NCBI GenBank assembly: GCA_947095535.1
Contig: OX352774.1
Coordinates: 81,282,416 to 81,346,415, forward strand
Direction of reading: 5' to 3'
Length of the DNA: 64,000 nt
Source of the DNA: Poecilobothrus nobilitatus
Taxonomy: Eukaryota; Arthropoda; Insecta; Diptera; Dolichopodidae
Part shown: piece by piece, positions 36,116-48,167 of the stretch
How positions within the stretch are numbered: the stretch's first letter is position 1
How the letters are laid out: each line of letters opens with the position of its first letter
Position numbers and translations under genes: made by a program
Notes under the pieces: generated by a model
Seen by the model: only the letters and a program-made list of their open reading frames with translations
What the model was told of the DNA's origin: nothing
Databases searched by the model: none

Positions 36116-37095
36116 AAAATTCCAACTCACAAAACCTCCAACTTCCAACTTCCAAAAATTCCAACTTCCAACTTCCAAAATCCAAAAAAATAAATATCCA
36201 AAAAACAAAATTCAAACACCACAAAATCCAAACCATATAAAATCCAAATATTATAAAATCTAAACACGGCAAAATCCAAATACTTCAAAATTCAAATCAC
36301 AATCTCCGGCTAGATGTTTTTAATAGCTGCGCTTTTTCTACAATATTCTACATTTCATATTGAATTAATTAAACAAATAAAATCAAATAGTATTTATTTA
36401 ACATATATATTAAAACAACAAGGTATTTGAAATAGTAAAGGCTGCCGTTTCGATATTTCACCAAAAATATTATTAAATTGATTTTGAAATCAACTATAAA
36501 ATCCATCTTAATTATTTTTTGTACATGCATATTTTAACAACAACGGATTCGAAATGGTTGAATTTGAATGGCATCCAAACCCCCAACAATTAACAACAAC
36601 AAACAAATTATTGGAACCCTGTTTTCGTAACAAATTCTATAATCCCTCCTAATTATTTTTTTTTACATACATACATTTGAGCTACAAAGCTTTGAAAATA
36701 GTGGAGGCTGCCACTACAAACCTCCGATAAACAAATTACTGAAATCTTGATTTTGTATCCAACTATAAAAAACTCTCCTAAATCTCATAAATTATTCTGT
36801 AAAAGGCCAATAATCATGATTTTGTAATCAACTATAAGCTGTCTAATAATTATTTTTGTGCACATAGTATTCAAAATAGTTCGGACTATCACTTCCAAAA
36901 CCCAGTCTTACATTTGGATCTATGTAAGTTTAGATTTTATTATATATGGTTTGTGTGGTGTTTGAATTACCAGGGTTTGGATTAGGTATATGGTATTTGG
37001 CTAATATGCTTTCTGGATTTTATGAATTTCTGAAAATAAAAAAATGTTTGGATTTTGAGAATTTGGATTTTATAGGATTACCGATTAGATATAAT
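36116..37095. mobile_element. Foldback-like element with short-unit arms and internal tandem units
   Basis: The left arm (about 36116-36310) is a string of AAAATCCAAA-type words. The right arm (about 36900-37095) is the complement, with TTTGGATTTTA words. An ordered block matches in inverse orientation, including GTTTAGATTTTAT, ATGGTTT and GTGGTGTTTGAATT, so this is not only shared simple sequence. The centre contains about four diverged units of 120-170 bp with GGCTGCC(A/G), TTGATTTTG(A/T)AATCAACTATAA and TAATTATTTTT. Arms made of short tandem units are the hallmark of foldback elements. No transposase is seen, and the frames at 36946-37128 and 37020-37229 only read through the right arm. 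Confidence 0.55.
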
Positions 37096-37783
37096 AGGAT
37101 TTCCTTAAACTTAATCCTTCGACTCTGACTGTAAAAATTTGCCAAAATTAACAAAAAAACAAAATTAAAGTTTCTTAAATTTATTCGCTTGCAATAAAAA
37201 ATGTAGTCTAAAGATTCTGTTGAAAACAACTCAATTCATTTTATTTTTTGTTTCAATTTTTAATTTCATTTTATGTAAAAATTTTTCTTATAAAATAAAT
37301 GTGATCGGAATCGAAATTTTTTGTGATAGCTTGTACTTATATAATATATATACATATATGTTTATATATGTATGTATTTATTTATATAATTAAGTTTTGT
37401 ACTGATGTAAATAGAAGATAATGTAGATTATATAAAAAGAAATATAAAAGTATGTAATAATATAACATGTATAAATAATATTGTCTCATTTATTTATTTA
37501 TTTTTTTTCCTTTTGTGCTTTTATTTTGAATTGTTTAAGTGTCAAATGAAAAAGCACTCATTTTGGAGAAAAATAAAATTGAAGTACGCTGTAACGGTAA
37601 CAGAAGTCAAAAAACAAAAACAAATTCACACCATTGTCAGAATCTTAAAAAATTGTATTATACTAATTATAGAAAACTGAATGTAAAGAAAAAAAAAAAA
37701 TGGCGTTTTATTTTTTTTTTATTTTTGACTTTTTCTTTTTTAAACCAAAAGTAAATTGTATTTTATTTTTTAATGTTGAAATA

Positions 37784-37822
<39 letters not shown>

Positions 37823-38970
37823 GTATGTAGATATATATAAAAGAATATAATAATAATAACGGTATGAAAATAAATTAAATAACTAGGAGTTTTGGTACAT
37901 TTAAATAGAAATTGTACATATTTAAAATGGTGTTTTCTTTGTTTGGTGCTTGTTATCACTGTTGTTACTATTTTGTGAATAGAAATCATTTGACACTCAA
38001 CACTTAAACAGACATAATGGAAACAGACAATTTAAATAAAGAAATGACTATGTATATACAAAAATTATATATATTACATTATTTATATTGTGTTGAAAAC
38101 AAAAAAAAAAAAAAAATTTAAAATGATATAATCAGAGGTCGAACAGGAAAAAAATAAATTTGAAATGCGGTTAAGTGGGTTCCAAAGTATTACAATATTA
38201 CGAGTATTATTATATTTTTTCTTATTTATCTGAAAATAACTCTTGAAATTTTATTTTTATTTTTTTTTTTTTTTTTATTTAAAATTAAATAGTAATGAAA
38301 TTTTTCAAAAATAAAATTGACAAATTAAATTTAAATAATATACAGAAAAGAAAATAATAATAAATAATTCAAAGAAAAAAATAAAAATACTTATATAGAA
38401 TAAATATTTAAAATCAACTTATAAAATAATTCCATTTATTTGAATAAATTGTCCAAGTTTAAATTTTAAATTGTTTTTGTCAATAGATATATACATAGGT
38501 ACATTTAAGAGTTCCAGTCTTATTATTATAATGTTTCATATTTCTTTCAGTGTTTTATAAAGTTGGATTATATTTCGTAGATGATTGAATGAAATAAAAA
38601 AAAGAAATAAAAGTGAAATTTTTTAATATAATTTTTATTTTCGAAAAATTGTTGAGAAATCAAATAGAGTTCTATCACTGTACTTAATAAAAATTTTATA
38701 ATGCTATATTATAGGAAACTTTAGTATACATTATGTCACATTTCAATTTCCTAATTGAAAGCAAATTATTATTAATGCCTCAGCATAATTTTTAAGGAAA
38801 AGAAAACTTAATATGTATGTATGCAGTTAAGTTATACAATAAAATTAAAATTGACTTAAGAAATTATTTAATATATAGAAACATTCAATAAATATACCTG
38901 GTTGATTTGAATACACCTGTCTAATGATCCAAAGCTTAAGTGACCGGTATTTTAGTTAAAAAAAGTAAAT
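37096..38970. other. Gene-free AT-rich DNA
   Basis: I see no gene. A long (TA)n microsatellite lies at about 37780-37833. The frames at 37539-37754 and 37708-37989 are background composition around it. Confidence 0.55.
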
Positions 38971-39944
38971 GTAACAGTAAGTCGATGCAACCGACTTATT
39001 TATACCCTACACCTAAAAAATTCAAATAAAATTAAAAATTCATAAGTTGTTTTAGTTAGGTATTTAATATAACCTAAAAAACTATATGCTTTTACAACCT
39101 TTGTACAAAATTTCAGGTTTTTATCTTTATTAAATTCGAAGATATGCTTGTTCGGTCTTGGGAAATGTGTGCAGATACCCGGACCACCACCCCAATTCAT
39201 CTCAAATTTTAGAGACATCATCACAACAGGGTAGAACACTCTTATATCAAATTTCAAGTTTTTATCTTTATTAATTTCGAAGATATGCCTATTCGGTCTT
39301 GGCGTTGTGTAGGAGATACCCGAACAACCATTCCAATTCATCTGAAATTTTAGGCAAATCAGGGATTCAAGAAACAACACCCTCGTATCAAATTTGCAGT
39401 CTCTATCTTTATTCATTTCGAAGATATGCTTGTTCGGTTTTGGGAGTTGTGTGAGAGGTACCCGAACAACTGCTCCAATTCATCTCAAATTTTGGACAAA
39501 TCAGGGATTTAGGAAACAACACCCTAGTACCAAATTTGAAGTTTCTATCTTTATTAATTTCGAATATGTGCTTGTTCGGTTTTGGAAGTTGTGTGGGAGC
39601 TACCCGAACAACTGCTCCAATTCATCTCAAATTTTAAGGGTATCAGGGATTCAGGAAAAAACACCCTCGTACAAAATTTTAAGTTTCTATCTTTATTAAT
39701 TTCGAAGATCCCCGCCTTTCTTTAGTCATTGTTAACCTACAGTATAAATTTCCTCAAGGTGGCATCATTATTTTTTGAGTTATCGTGCGTATGGACGGAC
39801 GGACGGACATCACTAAATCAACTCAGAAGGTGATCCTGATTCAGAATATATATACATGTCCATATCTAACTCGCTTCCTTTTGGTGGTTACAAACACCAT
39901 ACCAAAGGTAATATACTCTATACTTTAGGTGTAGGGTATAAAAA
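38971..39944 (-). mobile_element. Helentron-like non-autonomous element
   Basis: The element lies on the minus strand: the 5' side is at about 39944 and the 3' side at about 38971. A perfect 17-base subterminal inverted repeat, TATACCCTACACCTAAA, occurs at 39001-39017 and, complemented, at 39924-39940. Just outside the left copy is a hairpin (AAGTCG, 7-base loop, CGACTT; 38979-38997), giving the 3' end the order repeat-then-hairpin. The interior contains more than four 141-142-bp tandem units, and the unit start CCAATTCATCT recurs at 39192, 39333, 39475 and 39616. The 5' side carries GGACGGACGGACGGACATC and TCCTGATTCAGAATATATAT, a block common in fly repeats. Known DINE-1 and Helentron elements have this architecture. 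No Rep/helicase is present, so it would need one in trans. Confidence 0.75.
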
Positions 39945-40942
39945 TATCTTGGATACAAACCCTGATCTTATTAATTAAAAAATTAATAATAGAAATTGGT
40001 TGACATATCTACCGGGCAAAGCGTTCATATAAATATAATTTAGTTACTACAGTATTGATACTGAGGGTATATAATTTAGTAACTACTACCTATGTATAAG
40101 TCAGTATAAAATAACTAAATAAATAGTTGATTTGGTACGTATAAGTAGTGTTTCTGACTAACGGAAAACTTTGATAAATCTGAAGCTGCACTAATTTAGA
40201 AGATATGCACTAATTTAAAAACTTATATTTAAAAAGAAATACTTTAAAATATATAACTGCAAAATGCTTAACGATTGAAATTAATTAAATTTGTATAAAA
40301 AAGCTTAAGTATTGTAACATCATCTATGAATTTTTGAATTTTTTATAAGTGCATTGAAGCACATATATGCAGAAAAAAATATTAGGAATATTATTAGTCT
40401 TTTGAAAAAGTTATATAAATTCAATAAACAAATAAATTTTATATTCCTTTTATTTTGTGATAAAAAGGAATCCTTCTTTTTATTTTTAGGACTTTAATTT
40501 ATTCAAAACAGACATTTTTAGTAAAAGCATTAAGGTAGAACAGGCAGAAGTTCGATTTTTCTGCCATTCTTCTATCTATAGTATGCCCCCATCCATAATG
40601 TTTTTATTAACAATGTAAGTTTTGAAAAATAAAAATCTGCCATTCCAAGCGACCGAATTTCTGATTTTCAACTTCTATTTTCATTTAATTTACATTGTTG
40701 TAAATTGAGAAATGCGCATATACAGGACAGTTTTTATCTGATTTTAACAAATTCTTCATAAAAAAGTATTTAGGTAATAAGTGAATAGGTAGTTGTTTTT
40801 ATTTCTTTTTATTAATGAACGATGAACTAACGCAATCACTACACTCCAGGTTCGTATAGTGAAGCTTCAAAACGAACGAAGGACAATCTGTTCGACAAGA
40901 GTGGATATTAAGTTTTCTTATTTTTATGATACGATAATATAA
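39945..40942. other. No gene; weak inverted pair
   Basis: I see no gene. AACAATGTAAGTTTTGAAAAATA (near 40609-40631) is partly mirrored by its complement at 40676-40701. This could be the ends of a very small degraded element. Confidence 0.35.
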
Positions 40943-41124
40943 CTCTGAAGGTCGAAGCTTTTAAAGCTTCTGAAATCCATGTGAGAGAGTTAACCTAATT
41001 GATGGTAAAATAAAATTACCGAGATGATAACACTTTGATGGTAGAAGCTTTGAAAGCTTCTTGGATTCATGTGAGAAAGTTTACCTTAATCATGGTAAAA
41101 GAAACTATCGAGATATTTTTTTTA
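40943..41124. repeat. Two-copy tandem duplication, about 90 bp
   Basis: The unit GAAGGTCGAAGCTTTTAAAG at 40947 recurs as GATGGTAGAAGCTTTGAAAG at 41037. Both continue into TTC(T/A)TG..AT(C/T)CATGTGAGA(G/A)AG, then TTAACC or TTACC, and ATGGTAAAA. The copies are roughly 75-80% alike by eye. There is no coding potential. Confidence 0.7.
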
Positions 41125-43513
41125 AAATAGACTAGGATAGGTGTAGATACAGTAGTCCACGCTCTCTATAGTGTCAATTCTCCACCAAAATCTATAGTTA
41201 ATGTCCACATGTATATCTAATCTTCTATAGTATACCAATAAGATAGTGGCCTATAATAACATCAACCAATTGTCTTATTTCAGATTTAAAAAGAGAAATA
41301 TTCTACATTTGTATCTTAAAAAAAAAGAAATTATTACTTAAACATTTAAATATATAAAAAAAAGCATTAATTATGTATATTATTATACTTATTATACTTA
41401 TATAATATACATATACAATATAAATATCAGCAAATCTTAGCAAAAGAAAAAAATTATTTGTGCCTTTGTTTCACCTTTGTTATTTGTTCAGCCGGTTTAA
41501 GTTCTGATAAATTCTGTTCAATATAGAAATGAATGGAAAGACATGGCGGGAAAAGATTTTCAATAACTTAAACCATCATATATTCTGCCTAATATGCCTC
41601 CACATTAAATAATTGTACAATTTTCCTTTCTTAAAATAGCAAAAGGATTAATTTGATGTATAGTTATTGTTTAATCAAAAACTTAGAAAGTAAAGTTTTT
41701 ATTCTACTAGTTGCTTTGAGACATAATTACTCTCTCCCTACAGTCACATCAATTGAATGAATATGTATAGGTTATTTTATGTGTATACTGTAAATGTATT
41801 AACTCAGTTAATTTCGAAAAGGCTTATTTTAGTTAAGTCCCAAAATAGTTTTTGAAGAAATAAAAATTTTCTTTAGAAATTAAACTGATCATTTGGAAGG
41901 CCGGGGAGAATAGTAATATCATTAGTTTCCAGACATCTATATAGTTAAAAATTATATTAATATTATTTTAAATTAATGACAATAGATTTAATTTTATTTT
42001 ATTAAACGATATATTATCATTTTAAAATCTTTTGTTCTTTAAATTACACAAAAAAAAAAAAATCATTAATCTAAAATTTGGTATTTGTCATGTCATGGTA
42101 TACAATTTGACAGGTTTATCTTTTATTTAATTTACTTTAATATACACACATGTTGTATATAATATATTATATACATATTTCCTAATTCTATATATTATTA
42201 TTATTTCAATTAATTTACATAAGTGTAATAGTTGTTCCACTTATACAAAACCTCTTTATACAAATCGAAATAAGTGTTATACAATTTTTGCATTTAATTT
42301 AAACTATTCAAAAATTTTCTCCTTAATTTCAATTCATTTAGCGTAATTTCCTTTTTATGTGCATACAAGCTTCTTACATATATACATCAAGCGAGTACAT
42401 ACATATATGTATGTATATTATATCTATTTTATTTTGTCTAATATATAGATTCGTTTTGAATCAAAGAATACCAGGCCCAAAATATTTTTCTATAAATTTA
42501 CATATTTAATGGATAAAACGTTTTATTTTATTTGTTTTTGTTTTTTTAAACATTATCAAACATACATTCATACACATTTAAGGACTTTTTACATTCACGA
42601 TTACTATCATTAATAATTGGAGTGAAAACAACAAAAAAAAAAAAGAAAAAAAAAAAGATAAAATGAAAAAAGAATGGGAAAATGAAAAAAGCTGAAAAAG
42701 AAAAGGACATAATAAAAATTAAGGTAAACTTTTACTTAATGTTTTAAGGAAGTATGGGAATATAATGAAAACATCAATTATTCCTTAAAGTTTAATTATT
42801 CTCATAGGAGATGTCATTTCTAACTATATCTATATAATATTTGTAATTTTCATTGTTTTTATCTAATTTTACAAATGAATTTGGTTTTACCTTTTTTTTT
42901 TTCTTAAATAAAAATAAAAAAAAAACATTTTTGATATTTTTTTTTACCATTTTCAAATTTTTTTTACCATTTTACCAAAGTTTTCATTGTCTGGTAATGT
43001 TTTACTTGTGCAATCAATTAATGACCAAAAGATTTCCTTTTTTTTCTTTTCGTTTTGTTAAAATAAAACTTATGGAACTCTTTAAGAAGTTTTGCCTGAA
43101 TAAAATTCAATGTGTATACAAAAATAAAATTTTTATAATAAATTTTTATTTTATATTTTTTATTTTTTTTTAGTTTAAGTAAACTAAAAACCAAGTTTTA
43201 ATTTTATTGAAAAGTTCTGAATTTTTAAAAGTATAAATTAAAGAATTTTTTAATTAAATTTTTTGTTTTTTAAGTCTTATACTTTTATTTTTGTAAAAAA
43301 AAAAAGAAAAACAAAAAATTAATATTGAAATATACGTTAATTTTAACTGAGGGACTATATTAAGATTTGGTGTAAACACTTTTTCTTTTTTTCATCCATA
43401 TGAACAACTTGAATATAAAAATTGTATAATATATAAATTATATTTTATTTAAGCCTATAACGAATGTTAGACCTGACTACTGAAAAGTATTGGCTATACA
43501 AATCATTTTATGA
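41125..43513. other. Gene-free AT-rich DNA
   Basis: I see no gene. The 106-codon plus-strand frame at 42853-43173 is a translation of T-rich tracts, almost all F, L, K and I. TATG repeats lie at 42400-42420. Confidence 0.5.
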
Positions 43514-43975
43514 TGTTTTCAAGTTCTTTATATTACAAAGGAATTTAGTTGGTGGTATGCTAAGTTCTATATGCTAGAAAAAAAATTTGTGCTAAAGTTA
43601 ATTAATCTGTTTTCTTTGAACCTTCAAGAAACCTATAAAAGAAAATTCAATGCAACGAAAAACATAGATACATATTTCATTTCGATAGCCACCTTTGCAT
43701 TAGATAAAGACCACTGTTTTGAAGCTGGAATGACCTCAACAATAGATGCTCTACAAACAATGACATGCGTGATCGTAAAGTTTGAAGATCTTCTCGAAAT
43801 GTTCTATATATATAGACGTACGAATAGTAAAAAGAAGTATAGATGTTCGAATAAAACAAAAAAAATTCAGAGATCAAGTGGAGAGTTCATATTAAAAATA
43901 AGAACTTCTTTGAACAAGATGTCAATAATAAATAAGAAAACGTATTTATTCGAAATACATCATAAGAAATATTAA
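43514..43975 (+). CDS. Unassigned 154-codon open frame
   Basis: This is the longest stop-free stretch in the window that is not made by a simple repeat. It starts after a TGA (43511-43513), has its first ATG at 43571 (134 residues) and ends at a TAA at 43973. A central block (about 43680-43810) is markedly less AT-rich and reads ALDKDHCFEAGMTSTIDALQ then TMTCVIVKFEDLLEMF. The tail is basic and low in complexity. The same block on the minus strand also reads well (SNFTITHVIVCRASIVEVI then PASKQWSLSNAKVAIEM), so it may be an antisense fragment of a coding sequence. The 3' end runs into a 187-bp tandem unit, which argues against an intact gene. No family is recognised on either strand. Confidence 0.28.
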   Translation, partial: CFQVLYITKEFSWWYAKFYMLEKKFVLKLINLFSLNLQETYKRKFNATKNIDTYFISIATFALDKDHCFEAGMTSTIDALQTMTCVIVKFEDLLEMFYIYRRTNSKKKYRCSNKTKKIQRSSGEFILKIRTSLNKMSIINKKTYLFEIHHKKY

Positions 43976-44490
43976 ATGTCTCAATTTGTACTTCAAATTG
44001 AAAAAAGATTCAATGTATAGACTTGAGTGATTTTAATAGAATATGAACGACCTTTTTAAAGGTACGTAGAATATCGCGCGAAACAATATATAGTTATAAG
44101 AAAAAGTAATCAGTAATAAATGAGAGACGTATCTATTCGAAAAACATCATAAGACAGACATACCAAATGCCTAAATTTGTGCTTCAAAATGGAAAAAAGT
44201 CATTGTAGACTTGAATGATTTGAATAGAATATTAAAGACGGGGCCTCGGTGGCCAAATCGGTAAGAGCGTATAAAATACGCTCTAAAACACCGAGGGAGT
44301 GTGGGTTTAAATCCCACACAGTACACACGTTATAAGGATAATTCCCTATTACAACATTTACAGTCACGTCTAAAAAGAAAAGACTGTGTAATTTCCTGGT
44401 CATATTTATGTTAAAAAAAAATATTAAAGACATCTTTAAAGGTAGGTAGAATAGCCCATGGAACAGGATAGTTATAAGAAAAAGATAATT
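43924..44490. repeat. Two-copy tandem duplication, 187-bp period, split by a SINE
   Basis: CGTATTTATTCGAAATACAT at 43941 recurs as CGTATCTATTCGAAAAACAT at 44128. The copies stay aligned through ATCATAAGA, GTACTTCAAAT/GTGCTTCAAAAT, TAGACTTGA, TTTAAAGGTA(C/G)GTAGAATA and AGTTATAAGAAAAAG. The second copy is interrupted at 44239 by a SINE, and its remainder resumes at 44420. Confidence 0.8.
44228..44431 (+). mobile_element. tRNA-derived SINE, copy 2, with perfect target duplication
   Basis: The SINE itself is 44240-44419. The 12-base target AATATTAAAGAC flanks it exactly (44228-44239 and 44420-44431). The first unit of the host tandem repeat shows what the uninterrupted site looked like, which supports a real retroposition event. 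The head GGGGCCTCGGTGGCCAAATC gives an A-box-like sequence. AGAGCGTA, TAAAA and TACGCTCT form a perfect 8-bp hairpin at the anticodon-arm position. The B box is GTGGGTTTAAATCCCAC. The body (CAGTCACGTCTAAAAAGAAA, then TGTGTAATTTCCTGGTC) and the short A-tail match the other two copies. Such SINEs are mobilised by LINE machinery, perhaps a partner now absent here. The minus-strand frame at 44200-44433 reads through it and is not a gene. Confidence 0.92.
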
Positions 44491-44499
44491 ACTTCACAT

Positions 44500-47400
44500 A
44501 ATAAAAATGTTTGCACAAAATTTTAAAATTTAGAAAATAGCACTAGTTGATGAATTATTTATCCTCTACTTATGGCTGGACAATCAGTGTATAATAATAG
44601 ACAATAGATTTCATCTATAAAATTATTAAAAGACTACATGCTTCAATGTCATGATCCTAAAATTTTCGCTAAATCTGTGACAGGATTACTATATTAATGT
44701 AAATTCTAAAATTTTGTAAATTTTTTAAATAATGATTAGTACAAAAATCAATCTATTATTTAAATCTTTATATCTAAATCTAAATAAACGTATAATAAAT
44801 GCTTAAAAATCAACTTTTGAACTTCATTAATTTTTAATGAACTTTATATATATATATATATATATATATTTTTCTCTAGTCTATTATATAAGTCTTTATT
44901 TTAAAATACAAAGTAATTAATTTAATTTAATCCTATTTTTAACCAACAAAAAAAAAAAAAAAAAAAAAAATTAAGTACTATGCCACCTACCAAAAAATTT
45001 ATAGCATTAATTTTAAAATATTATTCTATACAATATATACATACAATATGTATATGTTTATGTAAATGTATATATGTAAATATAAATATAAAAGTAATAT
45101 AATTTTATGTTTAGATAAAAAATTATATAGGGCGCCATTAATTAACATTTTCAGGATGTTCATTGATATTCGTACAGTGATGTTTAATTTTCATTTATTC
45201 AACTCCTTTATTTTGAATTTCTTTTAGTCTTAAAATTTTTCTCATATTATCCTTTTTTTACGTTAGTTCAAACGATTTTATAATGGTTTCTAATGTTAAA
45301 AATTGTAAAATATTATCTGTTGGTTTTATTTTTAAATTGAATTAATTGGGTTACATATGCAAAATAGTTTTATTCTATAGATACATTATTCGTATTTATA
45401 TAATAAAATGGTTAAATAAAAATGTCAATAGCAAAAATTTCAAAAACTAAATTAAATTAAATGTCATGTATTTTGAGGAAAATTTTATTACATATATGAA
45501 TAGGTAACACATGTACAGAATATATTAAAAAGTATAGGTATAGGCAATAAATTCATTTTTAGATAAAATTTTTGCTAAAGGTCAGAAAATTTTTTTTTCT
45601 TTTTTGTAAATTTATTGGTTTTTTTTTGTTTTTATTTTATTAACTTTTAAACATTTTAAGGTTAGATGAATTTTAATCTTTTATCAGTCAATAAAAATTT
45701 GTTTTCTATGTGTATTTGAAGTTTTGATTTAATAAATAAAAATAAATTATTTTAAATTAATTGTAGTTTATTTTAACAAATGTTATTTTATTGTTTGTTA
45801 GATGTTTTTTTTTTTTTGCACAAATATGCACGAAATTTTCCACAAACATACTATGAATCAAGATAAGTTTTGGCAATTGTTTTGGTAAAAAATGCACTTT
45901 CTATTGATGTGTACATATGAATTTTTTATATTTTCTAGGGTTTAGTTCACCTACCTTTTTTTTAAAAACTTGAAAACACTTTAGTTAGCAAGAGTTCTTT
46001 CTCTTCATAAAAACATAAAAATATACCGTTAGTTAGATTTTATAAAAACCAATAAAAACTCAATAAAAACGGCTAGAAATACAATTTTTACTATCAAAAT
46101 AAAATTTAGATTTTTGAATAAAGTGCATATTTTTAATGAAATATTAAAGGAAATTTCGAAAGCTTTCAGATAAGTATAAAATATTGTCAATAGACCTTTT
46201 AAATTTTGAAGGGTTTTGTCAATAGGCGAAAAATTAAATTTTGAAGGGTTATTTGTCCCTCTTAATTATGCCATCGAGAAAACGAACCATATTTTTGCAA
46301 AATTCTAAAAAGAAATCTTGTGGCGGTAGAAAAATTGTTTAAAAGATTTGTTAAGATTTTCCAAAAATTTTAAACTATATATTTGGAGTTAAGATCAAAA
46401 TAGTTTAAAACAAATATATATTGTAAAAATTCGGTAGGAAAAGGACATTTAGAAATTAAAATATAAGTTGCGCATTTCACGAAAACCCCTTCTAAAAATT
46501 ATTAGATAAATTCTATTGGAAAATTGGAAAAAAAATATATTTATTGTTATGGGAAAAAAGAAAGAAATAAGGAAAATATAATTTTCTCCTAATAAATGTT
46601 AGCTATAATGTTCCTCATAATGTGAAAAAGAAAGAGGAGCACAAGTACAAAGGTTGTAGGACGTAATTTATTTCAAAAATGCTTTTTGAAGCTTATTTGA
46701 AGTTTTTTTTTTGAACAATTTCAATTATATGTTTCGATATTTTTGGCAGAAAGAAAAACAAGAAAAAAAGTATATAAAATCTATTCAATTCTTTGACATT
46801 ATATTGTACAGTGTCTAATAAATTTGAAAAAAGTGAGTTATAAAATGTGAACTGAAATCCTTTATTTATTTATTTTTTAATAATTTTAAGAAGCAGTACA
46901 GTAATATTGTAAATGACATAAAACCTATTGATGGATTCTAAAAAGAAGGTGGTCATTAAAGTGTTAAGATCCCACACATTTATAGAGAATTCGTACTCTT
47001 TCTATTCATATAAAGATTACTTCAATAATTTCTTACTATCCTCGCAAAAATATTAAGTAATTTTTTATTTTATGCTATTTTATTTATTTTTAATACAAAT
47101 ACATAATAAATTACGTCAATAATAATTGAATAAATTAAAAAAGCGTTAAATTTTAAGCTAACTATAGTTAATTTTCGATTCCTATTTTAAACTTTTTTTC
47201 TAAATCAAAAGCCGAATTTTTAATATTTTTTTGACAGTTTTTCTTTATTTCAATCCTAAAATACTTGTATTTTTATTAGAGTACATTTTGATTAGACCAT
47301 ATTTTTAAAAATCTACCATTTGAGCATTTTATTATGAACAAAAATATTATAATATATGAGTAAAGCTGAAACATTATTTATGACCCATCCACTGTAAAAG

Positions 47401-48167
47401 GATTCAATTGGAATTAAAATACCTCTGGGGTTCATAAAAAAAATAATGTATATTAATTTAGTTGAAAATGTTATAAAAAATATTCTTTTAAAATGTATTT
47501 TTCCATTATAATTATAATTAAAATTATATTTATATATTATTTACCTGTTTATAATAGAAGAACAGTCAATTTATTCTCTATAATAATATAAAGATAATGG
47601 ATACTAAAAAATTCTTAGTAAATGATGGTGAAATTATTTTAAAATATCGTTTATTTCTATTATTTCTAAATATATTTTACATAATTTTAATATTACATGT
47701 GATTATTGACATTTAGAATATAATATAATATTATTATTTCTAATAAATATAATTTTATATTATGTATAAAAATACCTGTATGTACCTATATAAAGTACAT
47801 AATATATTATATGGAGTTTGAAATTTATATTTCAAAAGTTGACAACTGTTTAACATTAATAACATTAAAAAATAAAATATCATAACATTTAATCTTTTTT
47901 TTTTTTTTTTTTTAGATGAATTTCCCCCACAGAAGCTTCACTACGAAGGAATAAAATATATTGTGTAAGTATGTATGGAAGTGTAACTGTATTTAATGAC
48001 AATAAAATGGTTTATATTTATTTATATTTTCTTTGTTTGTCAATAGATTGATTCTATAAAAAGTTTATATTGTAAGTAGATTAAAATGATGACAGACAAT
48101 ACATATACATATATACTGGATGGGAACATGTCAATTTAACAAAATCTATTACTCAGAAAGACATTTC
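44500..48167. other. Gene-free AT-rich DNA
   Basis: I see no gene. A (TA)n run lies at 44845-44869, a 23-A run at 44948-44970 and a 19-T run near 47895-47913. At 46195-46255 TTAAATTTTGAAGGGTT is tandemly duplicated. Confidence 0.55.

Noticed and set aside
39000..39699. Open frames of 138 codons (minus) and 101 codons (plus)
   Set aside because: Both read through the 141-bp tandem units of the Helentron-like element. The period is 47 codons, so an open frame repeats itself.
42853..43173. 106-codon plus-strand frame
   Set aside because: It translates successive T- and A-tracts. Composition is almost only F, L, K, I and N.
44240..44320. Functional tRNA gene
   Set aside because: The anticodon arm is over-long, the acceptor ends do not pair, and the same sequence with its non-tRNA body occurs three times with retroposition hallmarks.
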